A DNA stretch of 33,769 nucleotides from a virus, in IMG/VR virus record IMGVR_UViG_3300046674_000521, positions 1 to 33,769 of that record, one strand, 5' to 3'. The notes under the pieces are model-generated. The model saw nothing but the letters and a program-made list of their open reading frames with translations. It was not told the origin of the DNA and did not search any database. A program made the position numbers and the translations under genes. This document shows positions 6,958-13,558 of this stretch, piece after piece. Every line of letters starts with the position of its first letter. Position 1 is the first letter of the stretch.

Positions 6958-7340
6958 CGGGTGGCCTCCTCGGGCTTGGGCTCGGCGAGGGCGTCGGCCA
7001 CGGTGTACCCGCGGTACTGCAGCTTCGGGGCGGCCTCCTTGGCGAGGCGCAGCGCCGTGTCGTGGTCGAAGTGGTGCGCGGCAGTCCACGCTTCCTGCTC
7101 CTTGTCGTGCAGCTCCTGCTCCGCATCGGTGGCCGGCCCTTCGATGTGGCCGCTCCACTCGAAGCCCCACGACCAGGTGCCGTCGGCGCCGAGGAGTTGG
7201 CTGCGCTGGATGACGGCCCACAGGCCCCCGTTGCGGCGCTCAACTTGGATGGTGAAGAGGTCCCAGTCGGCGTGTCCTTCGGGGAGGCAGGACACGAGGT
7301 ACTTCCACGGCTGGACGGACGGCTCGGGGATCTCGGTCAT
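6954..7340 (-). CDS. Hypothetical phage accessory protein ending in EEATR
   Basis: The 128-residue product starts MTEIPEPSVQPWKYLVSCLPEG. The N-terminal two thirds look like a small alpha/beta domain (HADWDLFTIQVERRNGGLWAVIQ, WSWGFEWSGHIEGPATDAEQELHD). The C-terminal third is helical (FDHDTALRLAKEAAPKLQ). The last five residues, EEATR, are encoded by the ribosome-binding region of the next gene, a pattern shared with several neighbours. Function unknown. Confidence 0.75.
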   Translation of the reverse strand: MTEIPEPSVQPWKYLVSCLPEGHADWDLFTIQVERRNGGLWAVIQRSQLLGADGTWSWGFEWSGHIEGPATDAEQELHDKEQEAWTAAHHFDHDTALRLAKEAAPKLQYRGYTVADALAEPKPEEATR

Positions 7341-7690
7341 CGGGTGGCCTCTTCGGTGGCGGCGGCGTGTCGGTCGAGTGCGTCAGCAGCGCGGCGGATG
7401 TGCAAGTCGAGGTCGGGCCCCGGGTACTCGACGCGCAGCCAGTCAGCGGCTTTGCGGATCGCTGCTGCTTCGAACGTGGCTTGCGCGGCGCGAAGCCGCT
7501 CGCCGTAGTCCCGTTGGCCAGCCTCACGCTGCTGGAGTGGCAGGTACTGGCCGGTGGCACGGTCTGTCAGCGGGGCGTAGGTGTAGTGGCCGAACGCGCC
7601 AAGCTGGTACAGCTGGTACAGCTGGTATTGCGCGGCGTAGTACGCCTTGTCGGTTTCGGTGAGTTCGGGATCGGCGTCAAGGTCGCTCAT
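7337..7690 (-). CDS. Hypothetical protein with YQLYQLYQL repeat
   Basis: The 117-residue, largely helical product carries a short internal repeat (YQLYQLYQL, near residues 22-30), visible in DNA as tandem agctggtac units around 7610-7635. The second half (LRAAQATFEAAAIRKAADWLRVEYPGPDLDLHIRRAADALDRHAA) predicts an amphipathic helix pair. No known domain. Start ATG 7690 overlaps the upstream stop, preceded by GAGGAGACGACCCG. It ends in EEATR as do neighbours. Confidence 0.75.
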   Translation of the reverse strand: MSDLDADPELTETDKAYYAAQYQLYQLYQLGAFGHYTYAPLTDRATGQYLPLQQREAGQRDYGERLRAAQATFEAAAIRKAADWLRVEYPGPDLDLHIRRAADALDRHAAATEEATR

Positions 7691-8004
7691 CGGGTCGTCT
7701 CCTCGGTTGCGGTGGCCTGCTGGGCGATGTCGGCCACCCAGTCGGGCCAGGTGTCGACGGGCCCTTCGAAGTGCTGGCCGAGGGGGTGGTCGGTGGGGGT
7801 GTCGGGGTCTTTGCGCCGGTGCCCGTCTACGTAGGCGGTGACGGCGGCCTGGCGGGGGTGGTCATCGGTGCGCCATTTGATCTCGACGCGGGCGGGGGTG
7901 ATGAAACCCGGGCCGTACTGGTTGGGCAGGTCGGGTGCGCCAGCGACGACGAACGTCGTGGAGCGGACTATGGCGGTCGCGGCGACAGCGGTGGGCGCGC
8001 TCAT
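7687..8004 (-). CDS. Hypothetical protein, paralogue A of a duplicated pair
   Basis: The 105-residue product is about 86 percent identical, without gaps, to the one encoded at 8614-8931 (15 differences by eye). Conserved blocks are LPN-YGPGFITPARVEI, WRTD-HPR and RKDPDTPTDHPLGQHFEGPVDTWPDW. It is a small, soluble, beta-rich protein with no family known to me. The pair lies 927 bp apart within the same operon, so the duplication included at least one coupling junction. The end, EETTR, is again encoded by the ribosome site of the next gene. Confidence 0.75.
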   Translation of the reverse strand: MSAPTAVAATAIVRSTTFVVAGAPDLPNQYGPGFITPARVEIKWRTDDHPRQAAVTAYVDGHRRKDPDTPTDHPLGQHFEGPVDTWPDWVADIAQQATATEETTR

Positions 8005-8225
8005 CGAGTCGTCTCCTCAGGGATGAAGTTTCGGACCTCGAAGCCGAGCCACTGAACGACCTCGTCGCGGTTCAGTTCGCCGCCATGCAGGTTCCCCTTG
8101 GGGTCGGCGCGCACGGCATCGATGACCGCCTCGCGAAGGGCTGCAGGTGGGGGTTCGGCGGTTGACCAGTCGATCGGGTACCCGGCGCGGACGAGCCACG
8201 CTGCAGCATCGCGGAGGTCGCTCAT
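8001..8225 (-). CDS. Small helical hypothetical protein
   Basis: The product has 74 residues. Start at ATG 8225 (MSDLRDAAAWLVRAGYPIDWS), overlapping the stop of the ASCH gene; the frame is open upstream but within that gene. The sequence alternates short helices (LREAVIDAVRADP, NRDEVVQWLGFEVRNF) and looks like a compact helical domain. No family recognised. Ends in EETTR through the shared junction. Confidence 0.65.
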   Translation of the reverse strand: MSDLRDAAAWLVRAGYPIDWSTAEPPPAALREAVIDAVRADPKGNLHGGELNRDEVVQWLGFEVRNFIPEETTR

Positions 8226-8617
8226 CGAGCAACCGCCAGCTGCTCGTTGACGGCGGCCAGGACATCCCCGGGCGGGTTCCAAAAGCCGAGGGCACCCTTG
8301 CATGGCACCGGTGTCACCAGGGCGGTCACGTCGTCGAGTTGCCAGTGGTAGACGTCGGGGAATCCCCAGGGTCCGCAGCAGGTGCCGTCCATGTGGGCGG
8401 CGTGGCATCCGGTGAGGGTGGCGATGCCGATGATTGCGCCGTAGTCGCCGAAATGCGGTCCGTAGATCTCGGCGTTCTTGTCGAGCTGGGTTCCGGCGTG
8501 GATGAGGATGCGGGCGCCGTGCTGCTTGGCGGGCAGCTTCCAGGTGCGGTTTTCGACGCGCTTCGTCTGGTGGACAATCGCGCCAGCCCAGGGCTGGCGA
8601 ACGGTCAGGGCCTTCAT
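8222..8617 (-). CDS. ASCH-domain protein
   Basis: The 131-residue product begins with the hallmark ASCH-domain segment MKALTVRQPWAGAIVHQTKRVENRTW, followed by ARILIHAGTQLD and GAIIGIATLTGCH. ASCH domains adopt a PUA-like fold that binds RNA or modified nucleosides, and some members hydrolyse N4-acetylcytidine. They are common in phages. Cys residues at CH and TCCG could add a metal site. Length is typical for a stand-alone ASCH protein. Its end (LAVAR) is the only product of the nine CGATGA junctions that lacks an acidic residue just before the last few residues, and the ribosome site for the next gene is correspondingly weaker. Confidence 0.88.
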   Translation of the reverse strand: MKALTVRQPWAGAIVHQTKRVENRTWKLPAKQHGARILIHAGTQLDKNAEIYGPHFGDYGAIIGIATLTGCHAAHMDGTCCGPWGFPDVYHWQLDDVTALVTPVPCKGALGFWNPPGDVLAAVNEQLAVAR

Positions 8618-8931
8618 CGGGTCGCCTCCTCGGTTGCGGTGGCCTGCTGGGCGATGCCGGCCAGCCAGTCCGGCCAGGTGTCGACGGGCCCTTCGAAGTG
8701 CTGCCCGAGGGGGTGGTCGGTGGGGGTGTCGGGGTCTTTGCGCCAGTGCCCGTCTACGTAGGCGGCAACGTTGGCGCGGCGGGGGTGGTTGTCGGTGCGC
8801 CAGGTGATTTCGACGCGGGCGGGGGTGATGAAGCCGGGGCCGTACGGGTTGGGGAGGTCGGGGACGCCTGCGACAACGAACTTCGTGGAGCGTTCTATGG
8901 CGGTCGCAGCGACAACGGTGGGGGCGGTCAT
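8614..8931 (-). CDS. Hypothetical protein, paralogue B of a duplicated pair
   Basis: The 105-residue product, from ATG 8931, is the same length as and about 86 percent identical to the product of 7687-8004. The C-terminal halves are nearly identical in DNA as well (8640-8770 against 7710-7845), which points to recent duplication or gene conversion. It lies between the ASCH gene and a zinc-site protein. No function known. Confidence 0.75.
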   Translation of the reverse strand: MTAPTVVAATAIERSTKFVVAGVPDLPNPYGPGFITPARVEITWRTDNHPRRANVAAYVDGHWRKDPDTPTDHPLGQHFEGPVDTWPDWLAGIAQQATATEEATR

Positions 8932-9248
8932 CGGGGCACCTCGCTCAGCAGGGACTCCCAGCACTCGTCTTCGTCTGCCTGCTCGGACGCTTCGAACCGC
9001 TCGAGGGTGCAGCCGTCCTCGGTGCACGGCCAGGGAGTGACGGGCCGGCCGACCAGATCACCCATCTCGGCGGCCTCAGGGTCCTTCTCAACGATCCGCA
9101 GGCCGTGCGGGCAGTACACGCCCCACGCCTCGTCGGCTAGCTTGGCGCGGGTCTCGCAGTCCGGGAACGGGCAGTTCTCGATCAGGCCTTTGTGCTGGGA
9201 CGGGAAACCCATCTGGTCGGGGCCGTCGTGCGTGATGTTGATGGTCAT
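8928..9248 (-). CDS. Hypothetical protein with Cys/His metal-site candidates
   Basis: The 106-residue product starts MTINITHDGPDQMGFPSQHK at ATG 9248. Cys residues fall in CPFPDC, YCPHG and PCTEDGC, a spacing compatible with a zinc-binding fold. The C-terminus is acidic (EASEQADEDECWESLLSE). The start overlaps the upstream stop and has GAGGAGCCGACCCG as ribosome site. No family recognised. Confidence 0.7.
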   Translation of the reverse strand: MTINITHDGPDQMGFPSQHKGLIENCPFPDCETRAKLADEAWGVYCPHGLRIVEKDPEAAEMGDLVGRPVTPWPCTEDGCTLERFEASEQADEDECWESLLSEVPR

Positions 9249-9535
9249 CGGGTCGGCTCCTCGGTGGGGGTCCACTGCGGGCAGCCGACGGGGAGACCCG
9301 CGGTGATGTCCCGCCCGTCCTCGCAGTCTTCGGGCCAGCCGGGGTGTTCCGGGTACGGCCCGTCGGAGTCGGCAGGGGTGAAGTGCTGGCAGGTCTTGCA
9401 GCTGCGGGCGGCCGGGTTGTGCCAGCAGCGGGCGATGTGCGCGGTGGCAGCGGCCGACTTGGACCAGGTGCGTCGGCAGTACGGGCACTGGTGGCGGGTG
9501 ACGACGACGGGGATCGGCAGGGACACGGCGGTCAT
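9245..9535 (-). CDS. C2H2-type zinc-finger-like small protein
   Basis: The 96-residue product starts at ATG 9535. Near residue 17 is CPYCRRTWSKSAAATAHIARC, which has the Cys-x2-Cys ... His-x3-Cys spacing of a classical zinc finger. Further CKTCQH and GCPQW elements follow. The C-terminal half recalls proteins in phage accessory operons that carry a CxxC followed by HFTPAD and a C-terminal CPQW. Likely binds zinc; a DNA or RNA role is inference. Ends in EEPTR. Confidence 0.75.
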   Translation of the reverse strand: MTAVSLPIPVVVTRHQCPYCRRTWSKSAAATAHIARCWHNPAARSCKTCQHFTPADSDGPYPEHPGWPEDCEDGRDITAGLPVGCPQWTPTEEPTR

Positions 9536-9936
9536 CGGGGCTTCACCTCGGCTCCGAGGATCTGCCTGGCCACGGCAACGGCGTGCCGGGCGAGGCTGCT
9601 GTCCGGGTCGGCCTGTGCGGCGGTGGTAAGGATCTGGGCGTGTGCGTCCAGCCAGTCGGCGAGAGCGAGACCGACGCCGGGGTGCATGAGGGCCATCCAT
9701 CCGGCGTTCCGCCACGCGTTGCGGGTCTCGTCCCATGGTTCGTGGCTCATGGTCGGTACCCAGGCGATGAGGTAGGAGGCGTTCAGGTCTGGTCGGTCGG
9801 TCATGACGGTGGCGGTGTGCCCGCCGTGGTCGAGATGGGTGTCATGGGGGCGCCACGGACCGTCCGTGGCGTGGGAGGCGGCTTCGCGGAGCAGCGAGGC
9901 AGCCTCGCGGAGTTCGGCGGTCGGGGTCTTTGGCAT
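9532..9936 (-). CDS. Hypothetical phage accessory protein, first gene of the coupled operon
   Basis: The product has 134 residues. The ATG at 9936 is preceded by AGGAG at 7-nt spacing. The sequence is a helical start (TAELREAASLLREAASHATDGPW), a His-rich middle (HDTHLDHGGHTA) and the segment AWMALMHPGVGLALADWLDAH, which I have seen in many Streptomyces phage hypothetical proteins. Function unknown. It opens a run of twelve genes without gaps to 5838, so the promoter should lie just upstream or before the small gene at 10030-10188. Confidence 0.75.
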   Translation of the reverse strand: MPKTPTAELREAASLLREAASHATDGPWRPHDTHLDHGGHTATVMTDRPDLNASYLIAWVPTMSHEPWDETRNAWRNAGWMALMHPGVGLALADWLDAHAQILTTAAQADPDSSLARHAVAVARQILGAEVKPR

Positions 9937-9987
9937 GTGACGGCTCCTGGGAAGGGGGCTCTTTCAGGGTGACGCGGAATGGGGCTG

Positions 9988-10020
9988 GCACTCCCCCCGG
10001 TCGCTGGTTGGGGGAGTACC
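9988..10020 (-). terminator. Hairpin between 10030 gene and the operon
   Basis: A perfect 8-bp inverted repeat, ACTCCCCC (9990-9997) and GGGGGAGT (10010-10017), with a 12-nt loop, lies just downstream of the minus-strand gene ending at 10030 and about 55 bases before the ATG of the operon. It has no U-tract, so it may act as a weak terminator or a 5-prime stabiliser. Confidence 0.45.
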
Positions 10021-10029
10021 GGGTGGGGG

Positions 10030-10188
10030 TCAGGTGGCCGTTGTGCGCTTGTGGCGGGCGAGCAGGCGGGTTCTGATCTGGCTTGCGACGAGCTGTCCCC
10101 AGGTGTGCCAGCCGGTGGTGTTTGTGTACTGGCGGCCGTGGTGGCGTTGGTCGATTCCGCACCAGCGGCAGGCGTTCGGGTTGGGCAC
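10030..10188 (-). CDS. Small CxxC actinophage protein
   Basis: The product is a 52-residue protein if read from GTG 10188, which has GGAG 6 bases upstream and places NACRWCGIDQRHHGRQY near the N-terminus, as in similar small actinophage proteins. An ATG at 10254 in the same frame would add 22 residues but has no ribosome site and overlaps an 18-bp promoter-like repeat. CRWCG followed by HH suggests a single zinc site. The rest (GWHTWGQLVASQIRTRLLARHK) is a basic helix. Function unknown. Confidence 0.6.
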   Translation of the reverse strand: MPNPNACRWCGIDQRHHGRQYTNTTGWHTWGQLVASQIRTRLLARHKRTTAT

Positions 10189-10238
10189 GGGTGCTCCGGT
10201 GGCTGGTTGGGTGGTGTGGTTCCACCCTACCCCGAAAC

Positions 10239-10270
10239 CTATTGCGTACGCCATGAGAATGCGGGAATGG
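10239..10270 (+). promoter_or_regulatory. Promoter/operator element, copy 1
   Basis: CTATTGCGTACGCCATGA (10239-10256) occurs again at 13517-13534 on the other strand. It contains a TTGCGT -35-like hexamer and a near-palindrome around TGCGTACG. Resemblance between the two copies continues through GCGGG toward the expected -10. In this copy the -10 (GAATGG) is weak. It points toward the plus-strand membrane-protein gene at 10339. Confidence 0.45.
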
Positions 10271-10338
10271 GTGAGACCCGATACGTCTCAACTCCCACAC
10301 CGCTACGCCGCGGAGCTGTGGTCCGGCAGAATCCCGGC

Positions 10339-10800
10339 ATGAGCGAATGGGTGAGTGCCGCAATAGGCGCCGGTTCTGCGGTCGTTGGCGGCATCGTCAC
10401 GGGATGGTTCACACGGTCCGCCGGCCACCGCCAAGCCGACGCAGCAGCACACGCAGGGAACCGGCAGGCTGATGCGCTGATCTCCTCGGTTCGGGAGACC
10501 CTGGACGAGCAACGTGCACAGTCGCACTGGGAGGCCCGGCGGAACGTCTACGTGCAGTTTCTCGACGCTGTCGGGTCCAGGGCTGGTGGAGGCTACGGTC
10601 TCTTGTTCCAGTCGGGGGATGAGACGGCAGTGCCGCGCGCCTTCATGCTTCTCGAGCTGGAGGGGCCGGCGGAAGTTGTGCAGAGCGGTCAGGCCCTGAT
10701 GGAGGCCGTGGACCGCCGGCAAGGGCCAGAGGGGCTATCTGCCTTCGATGCGGCCCGGGTCGCCTTCATCAATGTGGCCCGTTCCGCCATGGTGCGCTAA
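10339..10800 (+). CDS. N-terminally membrane-anchored hypothetical protein
   Basis: The 153-residue product begins MSEWVSAAIGAGSAVVGGIVTGWFTRSAGHRQADAA: residues 4-24 form a single membrane helix, followed by a basic stretch and a cytoplasmic helical domain. This architecture (GG-rich helix, then a coiled coil and a helical body with RNVYVQFLDAV) is common in Streptomyces but has no assigned function. The frame is open upstream; the ATG at 10339 is chosen because the hydrophobic start follows it and the upstream residues lack coding character. It is alone on its strand and flanked by a promoter-like repeat before and a hairpin 12 bases after. Confidence 0.75.
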   Translation: MSEWVSAAIGAGSAVVGGIVTGWFTRSAGHRQADAAAHAGNRQADALISSVRETLDEQRAQSHWEARRNVYVQFLDAVGSRAGGGYGLLFQSGDETAVPRAFMLLELEGPAEVVQSGQALMEAVDRRQGPEGLSAFDAARVAFINVARSAMVR

Positions 10801-10811
10801 CCGGCACGACT

Positions 10812-10843
10812 GCGCCCCGGACCAGAGCGCAGGTCCGCGGCGC
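10812..10843. terminator. Shared hairpin terminator, copy 1
   Basis: GCGCCCCGGACC (10812-10823) pairs with GGTCCGCGGCGC (10832-10843) with one mismatch and an 8-nt loop. It lies between the convergent genes ending at 10800 (plus) and 10917 (minus). The sequence that follows, AGGGTGGGACGGTGCGGCGC, is repeated exactly after copy 2. Confidence 0.6.
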
Positions 10844-10916
10844 AGGGTGGGACGGTGCGGCGCACCTGGCGCGACCGGTGAGGCCGAAACCGGGATGGGG
10901 TGCGCCTGAACAAACC

Positions 10917-11342
10917 TCAGGCTGCGCTAATGCTGATGTTGCCCACTTCAGCGATCGCCCGCAGGACAAGCCGCAGCTCGACATCATTGAGGGCGTGAAT
11001 GGCGCGGCGAAGGTCCAACGTCCACTCGCCCATCAGCGACGCCGCGACCTGGAGCACCGCAATCTCGCTGGATGACGCCTTGGGCCAGTCCCCGCCGCTC
11101 ATGGTCAAGCGACGGCCGATGGAGTCCCACGCGATGCACGGGTGGGCGCCGGAACGGTCGATGATTGGCGGGGTGCCCCAGATCGGGATGGTGGGCAGGT
11201 TGGTGTCGAGGAAACGGCGCAGCCAGTAGCCGTCTCGGTGCGCGCCAAGGAGACGGGTGGCCGCCTGCCAGTTCTCGTTGCCGATGCCGCGGAGCAGACT
11301 CTCGGCCATAGCCGGTCCACTGGTGGTGTCAATTGCCGTCAT
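10917..11342 (-). CDS. Hypothetical protein
   Basis: The product has 141 residues from ATG 11342, preceded by GGCGGAG; the frame is open 29 codons upstream without a ribosome site. The sequence is soluble, with an N-terminal helical part (ESLLRGIGNENWQAATRLLGAHRDGYWLRRFL) and a C-terminal helix bundle (LDLRRAIHALNDVELRLVLRAIAEVGN). The middle (HPCIAWDSIGRRLTMSGGDWP) looks beta-stranded. No family is recognised. A monocistronic cassette followed by the shared terminator copy 1. Confidence 0.65.
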   Translation of the reverse strand: MTAIDTTSGPAMAESLLRGIGNENWQAATRLLGAHRDGYWLRRFLDTNLPTIPIWGTPPIIDRSGAHPCIAWDSIGRRLTMSGGDWPKASSSEIAVLQVAASLMGEWTLDLRRAIHALNDVELRLVLRAIAEVGNISISAA

Positions 11343-11455
11343 GGTGGTCTCCGCCCTATGCCGCTGAGTCTCACAGGCCACTGTGCAGGGCCCTGGGCTG
11401 GCGGCCGCCCGTACACGCCGCACTCTCACCCTGACGGGCGGGAAAGCACACGGCT

Positions 11456-11487
11456 GCGCCCCAGACCAGTCTGTCGGTCCGGGGCGC
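11456..11487. terminator. Shared hairpin terminator, copy 2
   Basis: GCGCCCCAGACC (11456-11467) and GGTCCGGGGCGC (11476-11487) pair at 11 of 12 positions around AGTCTGTC. It lies 43 bases beyond the stop of the minus-strand gene 11530-11787 and before the start region of the next minus-strand gene. The 23 bases after it match those after copy 1. Confidence 0.6.
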
Positions 11488-11529
11488 AGGGTGGGACGGT
11501 GCGGCGCACCAGTCCGCTTGGGCCGGTCC

Positions 11530-11787
11530 CTACCGGCGGCCTAGGGAGTACACGTCCGTCGAGGCCTGCCGGGGGTGCTCCTCGTACAGGCGGTCCTCAA
11601 GGCTGTGGAGCGCCTCGCCAAGGACCTGTCGGGCTTCGTCCAACTTCTTGGCCGGCACCGATTCACGGCCGGTCTTCGGGTAGGCGTTCGTGAGCTGAAT
11701 GCTGAGGGTGTGGAGCTCATGGCGGATTGCTGCGAGGTGCGCCCCGAGCTGATCGTGCTCCTCGAAGGTCAGTCTCGGTTTCGTCAT
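11530..11787 (-). CDS. Small coiled-coil hypothetical protein
   Basis: The product has 85 residues from ATG 11787 (MTKPRLTFEEHDQLGAHLAA). A TTG seven codons upstream is also in frame, but the ATG gives the natural start. The ribosome site is poor (GATGATGAC upstream), so translation may be nearly leaderless. The protein is two long helices joined by KTGRESVPAKK, with a helix-friendly LHTLSIQLTNAY / LDEARQVLGEALHSLEDRLYEEH pattern. It is probably a helical hairpin or small dimer. Function unknown. Flanked on both sides by copies of the shared terminator. Confidence 0.65.
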   Translation of the reverse strand: MTKPRLTFEEHDQLGAHLAAIRHELHTLSIQLTNAYPKTGRESVPAKKLDEARQVLGEALHSLEDRLYEEHPRQASTDVYSLGRR

Positions 11788-11883
11788 GACGTCATCATCT
11801 CTATTCAACGGGCGTGGGGCTGGGGAACTGTTCTGCTGGCCCTGGATCGCAAGGGCTTCCTGGGCCAGGTCGAGAACGCGGCC

Positions 11884-11915
11884 GCGCCCCAGACCGGTCT
11901 GTCGGTCCGGGGCGC
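11884..11915. terminator. Shared hairpin terminator, copy 3
   Basis: GCGCCCCAGACC (11884-11895) and GGTCCGGGGCGC (11904-11915) pair at 11 of 12 positions around GGTCTGTC, 12 bases beyond the stop of the membrane-protein gene at 11927. The arms are identical to copy 2 and the loop differs by one base. The flanking sequence after the hairpin is not shared. Confidence 0.6.
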
Positions 11916-11926
11916 GCCGTCCGGGG

Positions 11927-12568
11927 CTACTTGCGGGGGGTGAGCGGCTCGCATCCGCTGATGCTGACGACGCCGTCGGACTTCTTCAGCGTGATGATGA
12001 TCCGTTCGTCTGCGTTCGCGGACTTCAGCTGCGGCCACGTCGACTCGTTGGTCGGGTCGGTGGAGACCATGCACACCTCGAAGATTCCCTTCTCCGCACC
12101 GGGTGTCGTATACGTGCCTTCGGGGATGTCCTCGCCGACGACGTAGTCACCGTTGGTGTACGTCTTGGGCTTCGGCGGGGCCGGCTTCGGCTTGTGCGTG
12201 GGCTTGGCGGCCGGGGTCTCCTTCTTCGGGGCGGCCTTCGACGGTTCGGCCTTCGACGGTGCCGGGGTCGGCTTCTCCGTGGTGGGCGCGGCCGCAACGT
12301 CGCTGCTGGCCTTCCCGTCGCTGGTGTCCTGCGGGCCGACGATCGCCCCCAGGACTCCCAGGGCCACGACCAGGCCCGCGGCGGTGATCCCGGCGATCGC
12401 CCACCCGTTGAGGCCCTTCTTCGGGGGTCTGGGCGGCATGGGAGGGACGGGATTGCCCGGATAGGTGTGACCGTACTGCGGGTGCCCCCATGCCGGGTTC
12501 TGCTGGCCGGTGTGGCCGTGCTGCGGCTGCTGGGGCTGGTTGGGGTTGTACGGGTTCTGCTGGGACAC
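11927..12568 (-). CDS. Membrane-anchored protein with extracytoplasmic GTY/GC domain
   Basis: The product has 213 residues from GTG 12568 (AGGAGG 7 bases upstream). In order: a Gln/Pro/His-rich cytoplasmic tail (1-50), one membrane helix (about 53-77, AIAGITAAGLVVALGVLGAIVG), a Pro/Lys/Ala-rich extended linker (80-135) and a compact C-terminal domain with GDYVVGEDIPEGTYTT, a mid Cys and a closing SGC. The last domain occurs in many Streptomyces secreted or lipid-anchored proteins. A related domain ends the lipoprotein at 27740-28399. Topology implies surface display. A role in phage exclusion or mycelial surface change is only a guess. Confidence 0.8.
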   Translation of the reverse strand: MSQQNPYNPNQPQQPQHGHTGQQNPAWGHPQYGHTYPGNPVPPMPPRPPKKGLNGWAIAGITAAGLVVALGVLGAIVGPQDTSDGKASSDVAAAPTTEKPTPAPSKAEPSKAAPKKETPAAKPTHKPKPAPPKPKTYTNGDYVVGEDIPEGTYTTPGAEKGIFEVCMVSTDPTNESTWPQLKSANADERIIITLKKSDGVVSISGCEPLTPRK

Positions 12569-12713
12569 GGGCGGGCCTCCTGCTGGGGTGAAACGGGACG
12601 GTGGGCGTGGGGGTGCGGGCGTGAGGGTGCGAGGGGGCACTGCGGTACGGCGTGGGGGGTTCGTGCACGGACGCAGGGGTGGGGCGTGGGCGGAGAGGCG
12701 GTGGCCGGCGGGG

Positions 12714-13331
12714 TCAGCCCAGCGAGCCGGAGAAACCGCCAGACGTGGCCTCCTCAGCAGACAGCTGGATCTTCCCGCGGTGACTGATCTCCACCTGGTA
12801 AAAGTCCTGGCCACCCGGAACGTCGTCCACGGACACGTCGAACGTGCACGTCCCGGCCGCCTCGTCGTACTCCGACAGCAGCAGGAAACTCGTCGCGATC
12901 ACCGCACCCGCGGCGTCGTACACGGTCACCGACGTACCGAGGCTGATGTCGTCGTACCCACCGGACCCTTCGCAGCCGTCCGTACCGTCACTGATCACAC
13001 CGTCGGTCAGGACGAACTCGCCGGTCAGGGTGAACGTGCCCTTCGGGGCGGCCTCAACAGCAGCCGGCTTTCCGTCCGCGGTGATGCTGCTGCCGCTGGT
13101 GGCGCCGTTGTCGCGGCTGGTGGCGTACCAGGTACCGCCGACGATCGCAGCACCGGCAACTGCGCCTACGAGGAGCGTGGTGAGGGTCCGTCGGATACCG
13201 GGCTTCCCGGCGGCCGGGACCGGCGCGGGCGGGGCGGCCGGCATCGGCGGAACGGCCGGAACCTCGGGGCTGGGCGTGGAGTTGGTGGTCGGCTGGTCGC
13301 CGTCGGCCCAGGAGGGCGTGGAATCGGTCAT
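12714..13331 (-). CDS. Membrane-anchored secreted-domain protein
   Basis: The product has 205 residues from ATG 13331. A Pro-rich cytoplasmic tail (1-45) is followed by a single membrane helix (about 47-66, LTTLLVGAVAGAAIVGGTWY), then an extracytoplasmic beta-rich domain (about 95-205) starting GTFTLTGEFVLTDG. Two Cys (in DGCEGS and GTCTFDV) probably form a disulphide. The ending, FYQVEISHRGKIQLSAEEA...LSLG-like, resembles a widespread Streptomyces surface domain of unknown function. The frame is open upstream to 13502, but that part lacks coding character. A promoter-like repeat lies about 175 bases before the ATG. Confidence 0.8.
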   Translation of the reverse strand: MTDSTPSWADGDQPTTNSTPSPEVPAVPPMPAAPPAPVPAAGKPGIRRTLTTLLVGAVAGAAIVGGTWYATSRDNGATSGSSITADGKPAAVEAAPKGTFTLTGEFVLTDGVISDGTDGCEGSGGYDDISLGTSVTVYDAAGAVIATSFLLLSEYDEAAGTCTFDVSVDDVPGGQDFYQVEISHRGKIQLSAEEATSGGFSGSLG

Positions 13332-13502
13332 GGGTACCTGCCTGTCGCGAGGGTCTGCCGGTGGTGGGGGCACGACGGCATCATGTGGATGATTTGTGTG
13401 ACAACCGTGGAGCTCCGGTGGTTGCAGTCGGTGGGGGTGATTTCCGGAGCGTCGGGTTGCCGGCCTGCCGGGGAGTCCCGGCGGCGTCTTGGCGCATCGC
13501 AC

Positions 13503-13534
13503 ACGCTACCCGCTTGTCATGGCGTACGCAATAG
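13503..13534 (-). promoter_or_regulatory. Promoter/operator element, copy 2
   Basis: On the minus strand, TTGCGT (13531 down to 13526), a 17-bp spacer and TAGCGT (13508 down to 13503) form a good vegetative-type promoter for the gene starting at 13331. The 18-bp CTATTGCGTACGCCATGA is identical to copy 1 at 10239-10256. The 343-base gap 13332-13674 otherwise contains an untranslated leader of about 165 bases and the hairpin at 13559-13594. Confidence 0.55.
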
Positions 13535-13558
13535 AGAATGAGTGTGGGCCAGGCACGA

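Noticed and set aside
7610-7635. Short tandem repeat that might suggest a CRISPR or iteron array
   Set aside because: It is three 9-bp in-frame units encoding Tyr-Gln-Leu, without spacers; nothing in the window shows the repeat-spacer spacing of a CRISPR array.
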